DNA of 64,000 bases from NCBI GenBank assembly GCA_040954595.2, contig CM082584.2:13578001-13642000 (forward strand), in the 5' to 3' direction. Shown one piece after another: positions 27,501 to 39,539 of the stretch. Within the stretch, counting starts at the first letter, position 1, and every line of letters begins with the position of its first letter. The notes below the pieces were generated by a model. That model made no database searches. It was not told where the DNA came from and saw nothing but the letters and a program-made list of their open reading frames with translations. The position numbers were made by a program, and so were the translations under genes. The DNA comes from Balanoglossus misakiensis. Its lineage: Eukaryota; Hemichordata.

Positions 27501-27721
27501 AGCGGAAGATTTGCCAGGTAGTGGCCTTCGTCGTATTGACACTCCTCCCCGCTGCAATGTTCAGCATCGTCGCCACCCGTAGAAGTAGAAAGAACAACTT
27601 CCTCGTCCTGTTTCTCTGACAAAGTCGGCGACGGGAACGCTGAAATAGTCAGAAGAGAAACAGTTGCTAGCAAGAGAATGAGGTGGTCAAACTTGGTAGC
27701 CATTTGAACAACCAGGCTCAT
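4804..27721 (-). CDS. P4HTM: Transmembrane prolyl 4-hydroxylase (P4HTM-like), copy 1
   Basis: An Fe(II)/2-oxoglutarate prolyl 4-hydroxylase of the ER-membrane P4HTM type, a family whose vertebrate member acts on HIF-alpha. Exons in transcript order: 27721-27479, 10329-10248, 9770-9577, (one linker exon not found), 7078-7044, 6551-6328, 6116-5980, 5660-5570, 5315-5189, 5084-4804; all placed junctions keep phase. The start is the first Met, 18 nt before a second one; a hydrophobic segment (LILLLATVSLLTISA) follows and serves as signal anchor. Exon 3 has EIPKFLSDEDCDHIV, an acidic stretch and EF-loop DENHDGFLDLEE. A second loop, DPDGDDMLNLEE, is assembled across the 7044/6551 junction. The catalytic core has the Fe ligands in HAHYD, then GGETAFP, KGKAVLWYN, and LHGGCDVHKGQKW with the distal His and the 2OG-binding Lys ten residues later. 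The C-terminus is KGEL, like an ER-retrieval tetrapeptide. The placed exons give 471 residues, against about 500 in the family. Confidence 0.9.
9458..9507. repeat. (ATC)n microsatellite in a P4HTM intron
   Basis: About 50 bases of uninterrupted ATC/CAT trinucleotide (about 16-17 units), 70 bases downstream of the third P4HTM exon on the minus strand. It makes long poly-His or poly-Met open frames on the two strands, which are artefacts. Confidence 0.95.
13073..13118. repeat. 23-bp tandem duplication
   Basis: The unit ACGTCACTACACAAAAACTT plus three more bases occurs twice back to back with almost no divergence, inside the first P4HTM intron. Each copy contains a CRE-like ACGTCA. This is probably a recent slippage duplication. 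Confidence 0.8.
15616..15630. repeat. Poly-C run (15 bases)
   Basis: A homopolymer within the first intron of P4HTM copy 1. It has no coding meaning and its length is uncertain in any assembly. Confidence 0.9.
18935..18986. repeat. Degenerate (CAGA)n simple repeat
   Basis: Repeated CAGA/GACA tetranucleotides broken by GAGA and a short CAAACCTTAAAG spacer, within the P4HTM first intron. Confidence 0.85.
22371..22389. repeat. Perfect palindrome with YY1-like half sites
   Basis: ATGGCCGCC-A-GGCGGCCAT is a 9-bp perfect inverted repeat with a one-base centre. Both arms read AATATGGCCGCC or AAAATGGCCGCC outward, close to the YY1 core. It is intronic in P4HTM copy 1. Confidence 0.6.
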
Positions 27722-28295
27722 TTCCGCGTCCGGGTCTGTGACACTGGAATCGGGGTTATTGGCTGGTGAACACAGTATAGTACTCGAAGAGTTTTTTTAT
27801 AGTGGTGGTTGCCTCGCGACAATACTGCATGCCAGCAGCCTGCGTTTTAAAGACATCCGCTGCTACGTCCGAGTTTTTTTCTCAAGTTTTTTTTATAATG
27901 TCAGTCAGCTAAGCCTACTTATCTGAATGTTTCAGATCAGGTACTTTGATCACGCGACAGTTTCAGAACCTATTTACTGACTTTCATTAATAATGTACAC
28001 TTTAAGCAAACCCGGAAGACAGCGCCAACCGCAATCCACACTTTCTTTTCGCATCGAAAATATTCGCAAACTTAGGGTGTACTGCTTTGAGTTGTTCAAC
28101 AACTCTCGCCGTGTCGCAAACCACGAGATCGAGAATCAAGATGGCGGCTGTTTTGAACGGAGAGACAGCTGGCTGAACGTGTCTTGGTTTCTATGCGATT
28201 CGTGTTCTTAATGTGATTTGGCGACACTTTTCGACAAGACGGAAGGCTTAGTTTAAATAACAAGAAGACAAAATGACGACTTTTGAACTCAAATA
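27722..28295. promoter_or_regulatory. Divergent promoter region of P4HTM copy 1 and RAD17
   Basis: The start codons of P4HTM (minus, 27721) and RAD17 (plus, tentative ATG 28296) face away from each other across about 575 bases, so they probably share a bidirectional promoter. At 28138-28148 the sequence AAGATGGCGGC matches the YY1 consensus often found just downstream of TATA-less housekeeping start sites. The RAD17 transcript probably starts near it. No TATA box was seen. The TSS positions are inferred. Confidence 0.5.
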
Positions 28296-31200
28296 ATGGT
28301 ATGCAATTTTCCAATTCAAAGAACTCACTTTCTTCGGACTTCAGAAGTTCGGTCACTCACTTCCTGACCTCTGACCTAAGGAACAGACGACGCTGTACTG
28401 TAGTATTCACTGGACTGTTTATGACAATGCAAACACCATCGCCGTAATTACAAGACTGTCTCTTATTGTAGAAAGTCTTAACCTTTTACTGCTGAAGCTG
28501 ATTGAGGTGTTGCAATACCAGAATCGGTCGGGAACAAATGATAAACATGTCTGACACCTCCAACGTCCCTTATACCGACATGACCTGACCTGGGGACAAG
28601 TAATTAACATGTCTGACACCCGAATCAATATGCGTTCCTCATTATGACCCGGTCACTCCACCTGATTATGGTTTGACAGTTATACACATAGCCAATTAGC
28701 AATCCTCTAGATAGGGACCCAATTTATCGGCAATATTTTTTCCTCCCCGGGCCCACTCAAAGGATGGTGTTTTAATTAATGCAGTCCCTCATTTACATAA
28801 TGTTATTGTTATACAGAATACACAAAAGAAATCTTCCTCCAGGGCTGGTCAAGCAACCTTGTTGTCATTATGGTCAGATGGTGGTGATGGCAATGATGGT
28901 GGAGAATTTGAGAAGAAAAAGAGCAAACTGCCAAGAAGTTTGACACAGCCAGGTGGATTTGAACACTCAAAAAAGAAGGTGAGCAGAATTACTTTGTCAT
29001 TATTCAAACATTTAACGTTACATTTTTTATTACTGTTTTGGATATTGTTTTGTGTGTTAAGTTGTTGATTTTCTAGATATGCATATTTAATTACATGTTG
29101 AATAACCAGAGCTTCCTTCTGACATTTGTCAATATAATTCATGTTTTTCTTCAAACTATTTAGAAGAAGCAATGGATCAGTTCATCTTTTGATGATTTTG
29201 GAGATTTCGGTGAAGATGTCAGTGCAAGTCAGCCAAGCTCTTTGTCTGCATCCATTCAGAGCAGCAGAAAGCGACAGAGAGGTGGGGAGAGTGCTGACAA
29301 GCCAAGTTTCAAGGGCAGATCACGTGGCAATCCTGACAAGAAGGAAATAGAAACAGAAATATGGGCTGACATACACAAACCAAAGACCCAGGTGAATTTT
29401 TACTACATGTATTTCTGGCTACTGTAATAAGCAAATACATGTAGTTGAAACAGACATTATGGGCTGATTTATTTAATCATACATGGGCATACGTAAACTG
29501 GAGATAATTGTAAACGTTAATTTCAATCCACAGTCTGATCTTGCTGTGCACAAGAAGAAGATATCTGAAGTTGAGACATGGCTTCAACAGCACTGTGCAA
29601 AAATACAGAGTACAAAAAAGGTCAGTTTTTGTTTGGTTTGGATTGATTTTGGAGACTGTTATAGAAGAATACCAATAAATGTATGTTCTGATTCATCTCT
29701 CTGACACATGTGTCGTGCAGTTTATTCATGAGTTGACTAATCTGGTAGATTTGTACTCTCTTTTACACCTAATTCCTCTTTTGCTGTGGACCTGTCTTTA
29801 GAAATGTGGCATACTTTTGCTGACTGGTCCAGCTGGTGCTGGGAAGACAGCCACTGTGGAAGTGTTGTGTCAGGAACTGGGAATCGAAATCCAAGAATGG
29901 ATAAATCCATTGATGCCGGCATACGAGGCCGGAAAGTCTCACTGGAGAAAAGGTAGGCATGTGTGTAGTGAAGTGACGTTTGTGAAAGATAATAAATTGC
30001 CTTCTCATTTAACCTACACTGATGTTTCCACAGCTGTGCCTGTGAGAAAAGTTTTTTTTTTTTCTGAAAGGATTGGGTCAACGTGGGTTAAGTGCCTGGG
30101 GGATGATAAAACAGCATGAAAGTGACAGTCTGTTGAGCTCAGCTCAATAAAATGAAATAATTCAGTATTGACTATAAGTGTTTACTTTAGTGTCAGGTGT
30201 GTTCATATTGCTAGACAAATCAACAGAGGTGACGTATATGTGATGTCTAGGTACAGTGTTATGTTTTGGAATATTAGTACACCGCAGCTTTCATTCTTTG
30301 AACCTTGACCTTTGAAAGAAAAATGAAGTGTTTGTCAATTGTTTTATCTGGGCTCCGATAACAGCAAGTTTGGTATAGGCCTAAAAATCTGCATATTTCA
30401 TCAAACATTGTAAAATAATTGCATTAGGCTAATTAGAGGTTTGCATAGTATTTGAGGCTCAAGAGAAAAGTTTGTTTTTTAATTCATGTGTAGCTTTACA
30501 AAGATATAACATGTACCTAGTCTGTTCATAGTTTGTCTGTTTGGCTAGATTTGCATTCCATGGTAGGTCAGGTTCTGGAAGCCAAGATTTATCACTGCCG
30601 TTAGAATCCAACATAAAATACAAACACAGTCATCCCAGAGAGAGAAAAAATCAGACAAACTTAAGAAACATCAGCCAGTGGGCAAATTGAAAATGTCATG
30701 ACGTTACAGGAAGGATTTTTCTTGACAAATGTGAAAGAAGATTATCTGGTTTGCAACAGGATATTAATATTTTGAAGTCTTTCTTTTCATTAATGTTGTA
30801 TCAGTACCCAGTGGGGTGGCATACAGATTACAGTGAGAGCTGTGTTGTGTCTTTGTCTAATCTGAAGCTGCTGGGGCTGTTTGCGAAAGAAGAACCATTA
30901 ATCTGTATTTCTTCCTGTAAGATGATCAATTTTGCCTTCAAGTACGTCACGCAAGACGGAGTATCTCATGAGTTTCCGTGCCAGAAATGTTTCTTTGATC
31001 TCCTCCGTGGAGATCAGTTTTCTTTGCTGTGTGAATAAGAAAATGTTGACAGGAAATTTGAATTTCCAATGACTTTTTTGTACAGTTTCTGATTGATAGT
31101 AAGAGCCCACTTAGAATGGCATTGTTTTTTTTTTACTGTCAGAAGCACGTAGTTATATTCCTGAGGATTGAATTTCTGATTTATGCTTGGAAGATTGTGT

Positions 31201-34200
31201 ATGGATTTGATGTTGCACTGACCATTATCGACCAGATCTGATATTACCATGAATTGTCTCATAAAATTTCAAAATGAATGGCTGAAACCATATCTGCATG
31301 ACTAAAGGACCCAATCGTTATTTTTCAAAGGGACAGTCATTACTGTATCACCTGACTTGATTAATAATTAATTAAGACACAGGCTGGCAGAAGTTTAACA
31401 GTCATCAGGAATTAGAAGTAGTGATAAATTCCAGATACTTTGGTTCTCAAATCCTGTATTTTGTGTTTGTTCTACAGATTTCATTCCCATTGGTGGTTTT
31501 ACAAGTGAGTCCCAACAGACTCTGTTCCATGATTTCCTGTTCAGAGCCAACAGGTACAAGACATTACAGATATTTGAAAACAGTGCCGGACTTTCAAAGA
31601 AGATAATACTGGTAGAGGCAAGTGTAAATTTCTCCTTTACTTTTCTCTTAACAGGAGATTTATGTCGCACTGGTATGCTAGCATTTCACATCATTAAAAG
31701 TAACTAGAATTCAATGCACATTTTCCATCGACAGGACATGCCAAATGTTTTCTTCAGGGATCCGTATAGTTTTCACGACATCCTAAGACGATACTCTGTG
31801 ACTGGGAGATGTCCGTTACTCTTTATTTTGAGTGACAGCTTTGGAGGAGAGTCCACCCTTAGGGATCTGTTTCCCAAAGATGTACAGTTGTCAGTCGGAA
31901 TAGACAACATCAGGTAATTCAACTCCAGAATGACCATTCCTATAAAATAAGGAATGTCAAAGAAAAAGTTTCTTTTTCTTCATGTTAAATAAGAAAGTCT
32001 TAATATACTGCACAAGTGTGGTGATAGATATTTTCCTGATTTGACTGCAGAGTTGCATATTAATTTGTTATGAGTCACACTTTACTTCAGCACCAAAAGC
32101 CAAGATAAATATTTTCAAAGGATGCATACAAAGATTGAAGAGCAAAACCTTTTTTTGCCCAATAGGGTTTTTGGTGTTATTCTGAACTGAGAGATTTAGA
32201 TACTACTTCTTCATACTTCCTCTGGAATTCAAAACCAGAATTTTGTTTTCTTCTGTATAGTTAAAGCTCCTTTCTAGATTAACCATACAATTTCCATGAA
32301 TCTGACGTAGTTCTCTTGTAGAGTTGCTCCAAGTAATGCTTATTTATGCATGTCCCTGTTGTATTGGCCGAGTCGTCGTAATGCAAATGCTAATTCTCTA
32401 TGAATAATCTATACACAATATCTCATTATTTATGGATAGTTATCCCGAAATTAAAATCTCTTGCCACAGGGTTAGAGATTGGATAAGTATGGCCTTTCAG
32501 ATCATGTTACATATGTAGTACTTTTTTCATAGCTAGCAAAAAAAATTCTCTGTGTTCTGTTCTTTCTCTATGGAATACTAGTTTGAAGTCATTAGTCCTT
32601 ATGATTCTTTAACATATGTGACTATAGTGCCAGTGGTAGGCCTTTTTTATATAGTGAACTTTAAATTTCTTTTATGGGGGTGGAGGTTTTCTACTGTAAG
32701 TGAGGGTTAAGATGAAATGATTAAATGTTCAGTTTATTCCAAAATAAATTCATTTTATCCGGCATGGTGCAGTAGCTTGAACAAGAACATCCTGAAAATT
32801 TCACAGACATGGCAATTGAACATTGTGGATATTTATGCCTGAATGTGCATTATCTGATAATGAAAGATTGATCACCGAGGCTAGCTTATCTCTACAACAC
32901 CTGTGTTCATCATGCAGCATTGATACTGAGCATTGATTGTCAATTCATCGTGGCACAACTGTCTTCATCAGATAAAAGAAATCAAATACAAGGAGCCGCA
33001 TGTTGTTGTGTAACTAGATGCCTATTGATTAAAAGATTGTCAGTTTTGTGAGAAGAGGGGGATTGGCTGTGATTTATTGTCAGCCTGTTCTTTGTGTGAC
33101 ACAAATACTGGATTTATTAATTTTCATTTTTGATATAATCTACAAATTCTGCTAGATCATTAGTTACTGTACTTGTTACCACCTGGCAGGTCTTATAATA
33201 TGTTATTTTATGCTAATTTCTTGATAACATTCTGTAACTTGCAGCTTTAACCCTGTTGCTCCCACAAGCATGACGAAAGTGCTGACCAGAATAGCTCAGA
33301 ATGAGGCCAGTCAGGTGAGTCAGTAACGCTACTTCCAATTGGTTCACATTGACTATTTACCATAGTAACCATCCTGTAAACCAATCACAGATATCCATTT
33401 TGAACTGCAGAGTCATCCACTTGACGTCATTAGAATTTAAACTGAAAATTGAACACTTTTGGGTTACTGTGCTTTCCTTCAGCAAAAAAGGGGGAAAGAG
33501 GTGAGATTGTGATTGTTTGTTTCTGAAGCAGACATTATTTTAAACATCAGAGTGGGTGGATAGTGCATGTACATGTTCGAACCAATCATTAGTGAAAAGT
33601 TTCTAGGTTCAGAAAGTCTGGCATTTCCGCAATCAGCTCAGGTGCCCCAGAGGCACATGTGTTAGATCTAAGGTACTCATTAATCGTGACAAGAGATAGA
33701 AACAGGAGGCAGTGTCTTTCTGGGCAACATGGACACACACACACAAAAAGATTTCCACCTAAAAAACAAGATGTCTGGCTATGTTTCTAAAATGTTCCTA
33801 CACAAATATTTACATGAATTGAACAAACAATGACTTGACTGATGATTTCCATTTCTCAAACCAAGACATCTTCAGGAATAGTTTTTTTTTCAGATTATTG
33901 TAAAAAAAAAGCTGTATTGTCAGCAATAAAGATTTTACCCACAAAACATGGAATCTAAGTTGCATCACAAAAACATAACCAGCTCTATCTGGGGATACTT
34001 TGGAGAATTTAGAATCCATCATGACACAGAACACGTGTACTGCCATTAAGATATGAAACATTTATGCGGCACAACTCTAAAGATACACAGACAGTCAAGA
34101 GACAGATACAGTTTTATTGCCACTGGATGTAAAGCCTGAATTTTACGATGTCCCCCCAAATGTCACTCAAGCTATAAATATTATACTAGTATTAATGTTC

Positions 34201-37200
34201 ATCTGATAGCGTTATATGGCACAGTAATTATCGCAGAATTTGTTTTTTTCATGTCACCAACTTAATGATCTCTACAGGTCTAAATGGAAAGAGTGTTGTT
34301 ATGGACTTTGATCTACCAAGAATAAATCTAGCATGTCTAGTCTGTCTCTCGTAAAAATGGTAAATCGCTCGACAAATGACATTGTCACAAAGTCACCCAG
34401 ACATTATTGGGACTTTGTGGTTGAAACCACAAGAAATAAAAAATACTAGTACCTAGCAGTGAAAGGCGCCTACAAGAAGTTACCTGTTGTTTTTTTATTT
34501 TTTTACAAAATTCTCATACTTGCCCTATAGCTTTTTAAATTCTTTTAGACCTAACCAGCTACCGGTAAAATAAATACAATAGAAATACAGAATGTCCACT
34601 ATATAGACATGTACTAGTATGTTCAAATGATGTTGATTGTAGGGTCATGCCAACTTCACCATGCCGTCCATAGATGAAGTAACAAGTGCGGCTTCAGGCG
34701 ATATCCGAGGTGCTATCAATGCGTTGCAGTTCACATGTTTACAGGGTGAGTCATGTATTGTTCGTGGTTTCAAAGGACAGTTTTGCTTTATACAGGGTTT
34801 TTGCAAACCAGGGAAAATCATGGAATTTTCCACCAGTCCTGAAAAGTCCTGAAAAACTGAAATTTGCATCTATAAATTTGTTTTGTAAGTACTTTGATTG
34901 TAACCCCATAAAACTAACAAACTGTTTCATGCATCTCCTTTCATTGTAGACCCAAGTGTTGCTGCCTATTTTAAAAGTTTAAAAAAGACGTCATTTACAA
35001 AAAAGGAAAGCTCTGGGAAACTCCAGCGACGGACGGCAAAAGGGAAGGAGAAAGGCAAATCAAAAGACGAAAGAAGAAGTGGTGAACTTGACAATGCACC
35101 TGCCATTGGGGGCAGGGATCATGCTATGTTCTTATTTAGAGCACTTGGAAAAATACTTCATTCTAAAAGTAAGTTGGTTTTGAGAAGGTTTTGTTGCTTG
35201 GGGTTTGAATGCTGGATCAGTATCAAATCAATTGTCTCTGTTGAGAGAATGTCCAACAATTACTCTGTATTGCTGTAATTGGTGAGGACAAAGTGATAAA
35301 GAGAGTTCAATTTTAGAACTCCAATTGTCAGTTTCTATGTTCTCCTGTTCATGTTGTTAGGAGATCTCCGAGATGAAAACTGCCCAAGTTTGCCAGCCCA
35401 TCTGTCGATGCATGAGCGAGATCCTATTAATTTCAATCCAGAAGTAAGTCATCCATTGATATTCAACTTTAATTGCAGTGTTTAGTGGTCTGTCTTTTTA
35501 AAGCTACATTGGTTTTCACATGAGTGCTTGTTGACATTGGATGGTTTTTTTTCCAAAGAATGTTCATGATTTTTGTTTATCGACAGGAAGTGATTGACAA
35601 GACCCACCTCAGCAGTGAATACTTCACTTCATATTTGCATCAGAATTATATTGATTTCTACACGGATGTGGATGACATTGTTAATGCCAGTGCTTACCTC
35701 AGCGATGCAGATTATCTCACATTAGATTGGACAGTAAGCTATCTTTGGGTTTCTCAATTTCATTGATTGCCAGTGTTTGATACTGAATATGCAAGGGCAT
35801 CCAAAACCAATGGAGACAGTCTAACAAAGATTTGCACTATATCAACAGAGTCGGTCGGCGCTCAGAGAATACAGCTCTAGTGTGGCAGCCAGAGGAATTA
35901 TTCATTGCAACAGTGCAAGAAGTCAAAGTGGCAGTGTTGGTGGCCGAGGATGGAAACCATTACACAAACCGCAGTTGTTTGAAGTCAATAGAAAGGTATT
36001 AGTTACATGTATACTCTGTCATATTCTTTAAACAAAAATAATGCTCAGAAGGCATTTCTAGTTTTCAATTTTTTTGTCATGTACATTTTGTGTGTTTTTA
36101 GCTAAAACTGCTTCAAGCTTACTCAATATGTCCCTATTTATTTATCTAGTCATTTGATCAATCACATATCTTCGCCCTATGGCAATAATCTTGTGGATTA
36201 AATCTTCATATCAGCTGTACCACATGACTTTGAGAAATGACCGAATCAGGGTCAAAGTCTTTTTATCTTTTCCTGTGGGTGCTGTTGATGATTCTCAGAA
36301 GGTTAAGAGCAAGTCGTAAATAATGTTTTGGCTGTCACTGTCAGCAATTCCTTAAAGCATGATCAATTAAACTTTGATTAAAGGAAATAGTCAGATATCC
36401 TCTTTATCTGTATGGTGAACTGTACTTATACTGGAAAGGATCATTAACAAATATTGTGTTGTGGGTTCATGCATTTGTTATAAGACTCTATCAAACATGT
36501 TTCAGTTGATAGAATGGGAACAAGCAGCATCTCTCTGTGGAATGAAGACATATGGTCTCTAAATTTCCAAAAATTGGCCATGTAACAGAACACGGATGAA
36601 TTATCTAGATGACACATACTTGACTATTAACTGTTTTTGCGTACAGAGTGACTGACTTAAAAAATTGAGTTTTAACAGCATGTTTGACCAAAATATCACA
36701 CAAATATTTCAGGGCTAGTGTAACTGTGTCTTTTTGATTTCTGTCATTACAGTACCGAGAAGGTGTGCTGACAGCCAGGCATTTATTCAGTGGTCATTGC
36801 TGGACGCCAGAAGATCTACAAACACAGCTGATGCCATATTTAGCTCTCATAAACATACCTTTAAGCAGCCCTGGTAAATATTCACAGTTCACTGTTGATT
36901 TTGAATCAGTGTTTATCTGGACAGCTACATTGGTCTTGTCTAGCACCAATGAATCATACAGAAAAAGATAAAAGTGTTTTATAGGCACGATAATAAGTAA
37001 CTATACTGAAGTCACTAGTGATGGTAATTACTTAAATTACAGCAAGTTGAGGATGTTTATTCCCACCTTGAGCATTGGCGTTTCTCAGGAGACTCATGGA
37101 TATTGACAATAAAGATATTATCAGTCTTTGTCACATCATTAAACTATCCCTAAGGCAAGCCGGCATGAATGCCACAGCTGGCCTGAATTTCAAAGGTCAT

Positions 37201-38290
37201 GTGCAGAGATTAACAAAGGGTCATTACTGGAACTTGCATCCGGAAAGATTATTTCGAGGGTCAGTGGGTGAAATCACAGGTGATCCTTCCGGAACGACTG
37301 CACAACTCTAAGTCTGGCAGATGACAAAGACACTATCCACTAATGGTGATGGATAGCTGTCTCGGGATTTTACAGTATTGACAAATCAAAACCCTCAGTC
37401 CTCCTTTAGTATAGTTTGATTTATCATGTTACATAGCGTTCTCTGTCTTTATCAGTCTGTAAACCTCATCCGTACTTTCATTCACATCTGTCTTGTCAGA
37501 TTTATTTCTGTGACATGCCACTATTGAACTACATTGTACAGACTCAACACTTGTTTTACAACAGCTCATTCTGGTTTCTGTGACAGTTCGTCTCATCATG
37601 ACACCCAACTTGCACATCACATATCTTTCTCACAACTCCGCACTCAAAATGTCAAAACCACCTGTCTTTACTCGTCTTTCTTGTTGATTTGCAGGACAAA
37701 TATCATTCCTTCAAGAAGTTTGCAAGTTTTCAAATTCAAGATATGCAGCAAGGTAAAGTTTATGTCATGATATTGAAATGAAATAGTTGATTACAAACTG
37801 GCCATTGGGGGGACAGTGTTCGAACTGGTCATAGAGGGCGGTGTTATATCAAAGTAACTTGGAAATGTAGCAACACATTGTTTGCTATGATGTATGATGT
37901 ATATTGTAGCAGTTACACATTTGGTCTTCTTTGACTTGCTAACAGTGCTGGTGTATGGGTATATCACAATTCCTACTGTAAACATTCTACACAGGAGTTT
38001 ACACCAACTAGTGCAAATCATCACACAATCTTATCATCGCATTTGCCTTATAATGTCATCACATTTCATTTGTGAATTACAAAACCCCATCAACATATGC
38101 CGTTTTTGTTGACAGGACAGAGAGACTGGATGAAAAGGACGTTGATACTTTGAAAGATAATGAAGATGAATCTGTGTCTGCTGCCAACAGTAAAATCTTA
38201 GTTGAAGATGAGAGCAGTCAGACAGATTTGAATGTGGCTGCCTCTCAAAGCAGTGATGAAGAGATTATCATAGAGGACTTTGATGACTGA
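28296..38290 (+). CDS. RAD17: RAD17 checkpoint clamp loader
   Basis: RAD17 replaces the large RFC subunit and loads the 9-1-1 clamp at damaged DNA to activate ATR signalling. Sixteen exons keep phase: 28296-28298 (ATG, tentative), 28817-28978, 29164-29391, 29534-29620, 29802-29952, 31478-31617, 31735-31913, 33245-33314, 34643-34745, 34950-35168, 35361-35443, 35587-35733, 35849-35995, 36753-36873, 37073-37259, 38116-38290; about 733 residues (human about 680). Seen: SSFDDFGDFGE, LAVHKKKISEVETWL, Walker A GPAGAGKT (169-176), EWINP, Walker B IILVEDMPNVFFRD, LFILSDSFGG, SFNPVAPTSM, SGDIRGAINALQF, LFRALGKIL, YLHQNYIDFY, and the acidic tail SSDEEIIIEDFDD. The intron after 31617 starts with GC, not GT. 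The first exon and the 37073/37259 borders were chosen by frame and are less certain. The acceptor at 37043 was refused because its frame stops early. Confidence 0.93.
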
Positions 38291-38710
38291 AGATTACGGA
38301 GTCTCTTGTGAAAAAAGAGACTCTGATAGATTGAGATGATAAATAGTTAAGAGGGCCAAGAGACTTTTTATACATTCCAAGTGGATGGGATAGATAGTGT
38401 TATGAAGTCAGAAAGAATTCAAGATGTCTAGAAAATAAGTCTTTCATGCGTACAGGTTTCCATTGACAAACACTGGCTGGCTGAATAATCCTCGTTTCAG
38501 CAATAAAAGGGCCAATGTGATTGGTCAGCAGGATCTGACATTTCTGTTCTTTAAATGTAAGACCTTGTAGGATTGGTGGTTGAGTAAATAGGTTGGTCAC
38601 AAAATTCAAAAACTGCAAGTATGTAGAGATAGATGCTATATCCAGCTGGAAAGCTAAATGATGTCAAATGTCTAATATTATACAGGTGACTAGTAATTTT
38701 TTTCAATGCA

Positions 38711-38716
38711 AATAAA
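38711..38716 (+). terminator. Poly(A) signal of RAD17
   Basis: AATAAA lies 421 bases after the RAD17 stop at 38288-38290. A second AATAAA at 39198-39203 could serve a longer 3' UTR. The interval 38291-39539 is otherwise UTR and spacer without exon-like frames. Confidence 0.55.
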
Positions 38717-39539
38717 GGCATGTGTAAGTTGTCTGGCAGAACGCTGGTTTTTGCCCTTTTTGTATATTATTTCACACAAGCTGAGTTGACCGTAGTGTTT
38801 TCCCTAAGTACATACCAAAAACATGTATAGTTTTACTGATTCATGTAGCACTTGGAAAGCAATTGGGTCATTGAAGTTTTGTATTTTTGGACACCAGCCC
38901 TTCCACGATACAATTTTAGAACTTTTAGAGTTCAGCAGTTTTATAACATCATCGGCAAATGTAGGCCTTTGTTGCATTTATAATCAGGAAGTCTGCAAAG
39001 TCGAAAACGTTCGAAAAATAACTGAAGAATTTCAACTACAGGGACCCATATACTGCTTGAATGTATGACTGACTGGCAGTCAAAGGGGCTTACATGCCAT
39101 TGTAATAGACATTTTGCCTTCTGTTGTCTGGTGTAGATCTTATGTTTTCTCAAGTACCCTGTTGTGATGCGCATAGACCCAGGCAGGATTCAATATGAAT
39201 AAAAACTTTTTGTCTTATTTAATTAAAGATTCTGTTACGAGTTTGTTGTATGTACGCATAGAACACTGGCTGCAATGATGGACATTGTTGTGGAGAGAAA
39301 AAGAAAGTTATATCATATTAGTCTGTAGGGGGCGGTATCAACACAGTGCATGGGGAGTCTAGTTTTCAATACAGGCAAGTTAGGGGAGCTAATAAACATG
39401 GCCGTACCGAGGACAAATTCAAGGAAGTGATGCATCGAGGAAAGTATTTGGACGTTATTATATTAACCACAAGATCGATATTTATTCCGGGAAGAGGTAA
39501 CTATTTCACCTCGGTTTTTCTTCGTTGGACAGTGGTATA

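Noticed and set aside
30751-31038. 95-codon open frame in RAD17 intron 5
   Set aside because: The flanking exons 29952 and 31478 already join in phase and match the family without a gap; this frame has no RAD17-like sequence.
37043-37162. Alternative RAD17 acceptor giving QVEDVYSHLEHWRF
   Set aside because: In phase 0 it hits a stop at about 37160, and in the phase left by exon 14 it stops at once. Acceptor 37071-37072 keeps an open frame to the donor at 37260.
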